Shown here one piece after another: positions 6,250-7,648 of a stretch of DNA of 7,648 nucleotides. The stretch covers positions 1-7,648 of the forward strand of contig JADYYL010000317.1 of the NCBI GenBank assembly GCA_020853655.1, read 5' to 3'. The translations under genes and the position numbers were made by a program. Source of the stretch: Deltaproteobacteria bacterium (GTDB taxonomy: Bacteria > Bdellovibrionota_C > UBA2361 > SZUA-149 > JADYYL01). How positions within the stretch are numbered: the first letter of the stretch is position 1; the number at the start of each line of letters is the position of its first letter. The notes beneath the pieces were generated by a model. The model was given only the letters and a program-made list of their open reading frames with translations, ran no database searches and was not told the DNA's origin.

Positions 6250-6339
6250 ATGACCCATCTGCCGCCTGCCACCAAGAATCGCCTACTCCCGAATGCCCGC
6301 GCAGAATTTCTCACACGCCTGCTCGAGCGCTTGTCGTGA
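6250..6339 (+). CDS. Possible very small ORF, 29 residues, after the receiver-DHp gene
   Basis: An ATG eight bases after the receiver-DHp stop opens a 29-residue frame (MTHLPPATKNRLLPNARAEF, then LTRLLERLS) ending in TGA. The product is basic, with a short amphipathic C-terminal stretch. I recognise no family and see no clear ribosome site; its placement could allow translational coupling to the upstream gene. It may equally be chance, or a remnant of a longer gene. Confidence 0.2.
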   Translation: MTHLPPATKNRLLPNARAEFLTRLLERLS

Positions 6340-6378
6340 TTGGAGCGGCTGAATAAGTCCCCAGGATGGGAACGTTCC

Positions 6379-7638
6379 CTAGTCCCCGAACATGAGAAAC
6401 ACCATGCTCAACGTTCCTGCGTTAAAGCACGCATGAGCAAGCATTGGTGCCACGAGACTCTGCCGCCATTCTCGGAGCATGCACAGGACCATGCTGACGC
6501 AGGTGAGGGGAACCAAGCCGAGCAATCCCTGCGGATGGATGGACGCAAACACGATCGAACAGACAAGCATTGAGCTCAGCCGTCCCATCCGGCTCCGGAG
6601 CCACGAGTAGAAAGCGCCACGAAACATAATCTCTTCGACAAACGGAGCGACGACGACGGCAAGGAAGATGATGAAGAATCGCGCCTCTTTGTCTTCCGAT
6701 GAAAGCAAGATTGGAATCACCGGGTGAGCGCCCTTGGACATATCGATTCCGAACCACTGAATGATAATCGAGTACACGATGAGCACTGCGAGCAGCGGTA
6801 TCCACGCGGAGATGTAGAAGGTCGGTCCGATGACGAGGTTCCCAAAAAATCGTCCGACCCCTCCGAAGGTGAGTCCGATGGTCGAGAACGTCGAACGAAC
6901 CGATACTCCCCAGAGGCGAGGCCAGAAGACGATGAGCACCGTTGAGAGGATTCCGATGCAGTTGAGCATCAGCATCCCGGGTCCACCCAAGCGCTCCACA
7001 ATCTCAGTGCGCATTCCCGCCGCGAGCCGAAAAACAAAGGAAAGCCCTAGCATCGCTAAGAGGTACAGACAGAATATCTCCAAGCAGAAATTGGGTGACA
7101 TGCTCGGTGGATCCAACGCAAAGCGACTTCGACCCGTGAAAAACCGAAAGGAGTAAATAAGGAAACCAATGACACCGACGCTCAGAATCGTGGCGAAGGT
7201 GGTGAGCCCGGAAAGAAACTTGCCGAAGCGGGTGTGATTCTCCTCTTCGAACTTTGTTGTGTCCTCCGGCGTGAGGCTCCCCGCCTTAAAGCGAAGCAGT
7301 TTGCCAAACCAGCCGAGCGATTGCTCGAACTGTCCCCACTGGGCCGTGGCCAAGGACTGACGCTCGTATGCCAAGGTCGCGTCCTCCGGCCGAAGGAGGG
7401 ACGCGACAACGGTTCTGAATCCAGCATCAAACTCGATCTCTTCGGCTGTTCGAGCCGAGTCAGCTGTCAATCGCTCAAGCATCGGCTCCGTCGCTTGAAG
7501 CAGATCGAAATACGTTCCAAGGACGATCTTTTTCCGTAACGAATCGCGATACGCGGGGCTCGAAACGCCGCCAAGCGGTTCGTCAAGTTTCACGACTTCG
7601 TGGACGGAGCTTTGCACGCTCTTCACGAACATGGTCAT
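6379..7638 (-). CDS. CPBP-family intramembrane metalloprotease (CAAX protease/Rce1-like) with long N-terminal extension
   Basis: Multi-pass inner-membrane protein of 419 residues. The C-terminal third carries the CPBP (PF02517) motifs: EEIMFR with Glu335-Glu336 and Arg340, FASIH with Phe364 and His368, and HACFN with His402 and Asn406, in the usual order within hydrophobic helices. Such proteins are glutamate-type intramembrane proteases; bacterial members have varied and mostly unknown substrates. Further hydrophobic segments lie near 145-166, 184-206, 222-240, 270-293 and 320-334. Residues 1 to about 140 are soluble, charged and unrecognised, longer than the usual N-terminus of this family. 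ATG 7638 has AGG only two bases upstream; the in-frame ATG at 7632 has the same AGG eight bases upstream and may be the true start. The frame is also open to the window edge, so the start could lie outside. The gene converges on the receiver-DHp gene. Confidence 0.85.
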   Translation of the reverse strand: MTMFVKSVQSSVHEVVKLDEPLGGVSSPAYRDSLRKKIVLGTYFDLLQATEPMLERLTADSARTAEEIEFDAGFRTVVASLLRPEDATLAYERQSLATAQWGQFEQSLGWFGKLLRFKAGSLTPEDTTKFEEENHTRFGKFLSGLTTFATILSVGVIGFLIYSFRFFTGRSRFALDPPSMSPNFCLEIFCLYLLAMLGLSFVFRLAAGMRTEIVERLGGPGMLMLNCIGILSTVLIVFWPRLWGVSVRSTFSTIGLTFGGVGRFFGNLVIGPTFYISAWIPLLAVLIVYSIIIQWFGIDMSKGAHPVIPILLSSEDKEARFFIIFLAVVVAPFVEEIMFRGAFYSWLRSRMGRLSSMLVCSIVFASIHPQGLLGLVPLTCVSMVLCMLREWRQSLVAPMLAHACFNAGTLSMVFLMFGD

Positions 7639-7648
7639 CGCCTGGGTA

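Noticed and set aside
6368..6379. GGGAACGTTCCC palindrome between the convergent receiver and CPBP genes as terminator
   Set aside because: A perfect 12-base palindrome, but it would leave at most a four-pair stem and has no T tract; it overlaps the CPBP stop codon.

Overview
The window is chromosomal-looking DNA of moderately high GC content, probably from a Gram-negative bacterium of a deltaproteobacteria-like or other poorly sampled lineage. This rests on the variety of CysD/CysN pair, the TIGR03032-type protein, a sigma-54-driven type IV pilin and a receiver protein that ends after a histidine-kinase dimerisation domain. The genus cannot be named from the sequence. I see no tRNA, rRNA, CRISPR array, insertion sequence or attachment site.

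Left part (1-3215, + strand): a tightly packed operon of three genes. cysD and cysN encode the two subunits of ATP sulfurylase, which makes adenosine 5'-phosphosulfate (APS) from sulfate and ATP, with GTP hydrolysis by CysN. They are followed, with a 4-base start/stop overlap, by a TIGR03032/DUF4915-type protein of unknown function. The CysD belongs to a variant with a Cys-Cys pair and a Cys-x-x-Cys motif, placed like the iron-sulfur ligands of APS reductases. No APS kinase, PAPS reductase or sulfotransferase gene lies in the window. The operon could therefore serve sulfate activation for making a sulfated product, with partner genes upstream, but that is inference.

Middle part (3216-4913, - strand): a type IV pilin-like gene points left, towards the cys operon. 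A close match to a sigma-54 -24/-12 promoter lies about 120 bases upstream of its ATG. A stretch of about 350 bases without a convincing gene follows; it contains three short hairpins in a row. Next is an HD-domain phosphohydrolase gene, also on the - strand.

Right part (4914-7648): a 248-base gap carries an inverted repeat. It is followed on the + strand by a small unrecognised protein gene and a receiver-DHp signalling protein lacking the ATPase domain. Converging on them from the - strand is a multi-pass CPBP (CAAX-protease/Rce1-like) membrane protease with a long N-terminal extension; its true start may lie beyond the window edge.

The best candidates for unusual biology are the cysteine-rich CysD translationally linked to a TIGR03032 protein, the kinase-less REC-DHp protein, and the structured gap between the pilin promoter and the HD gene.
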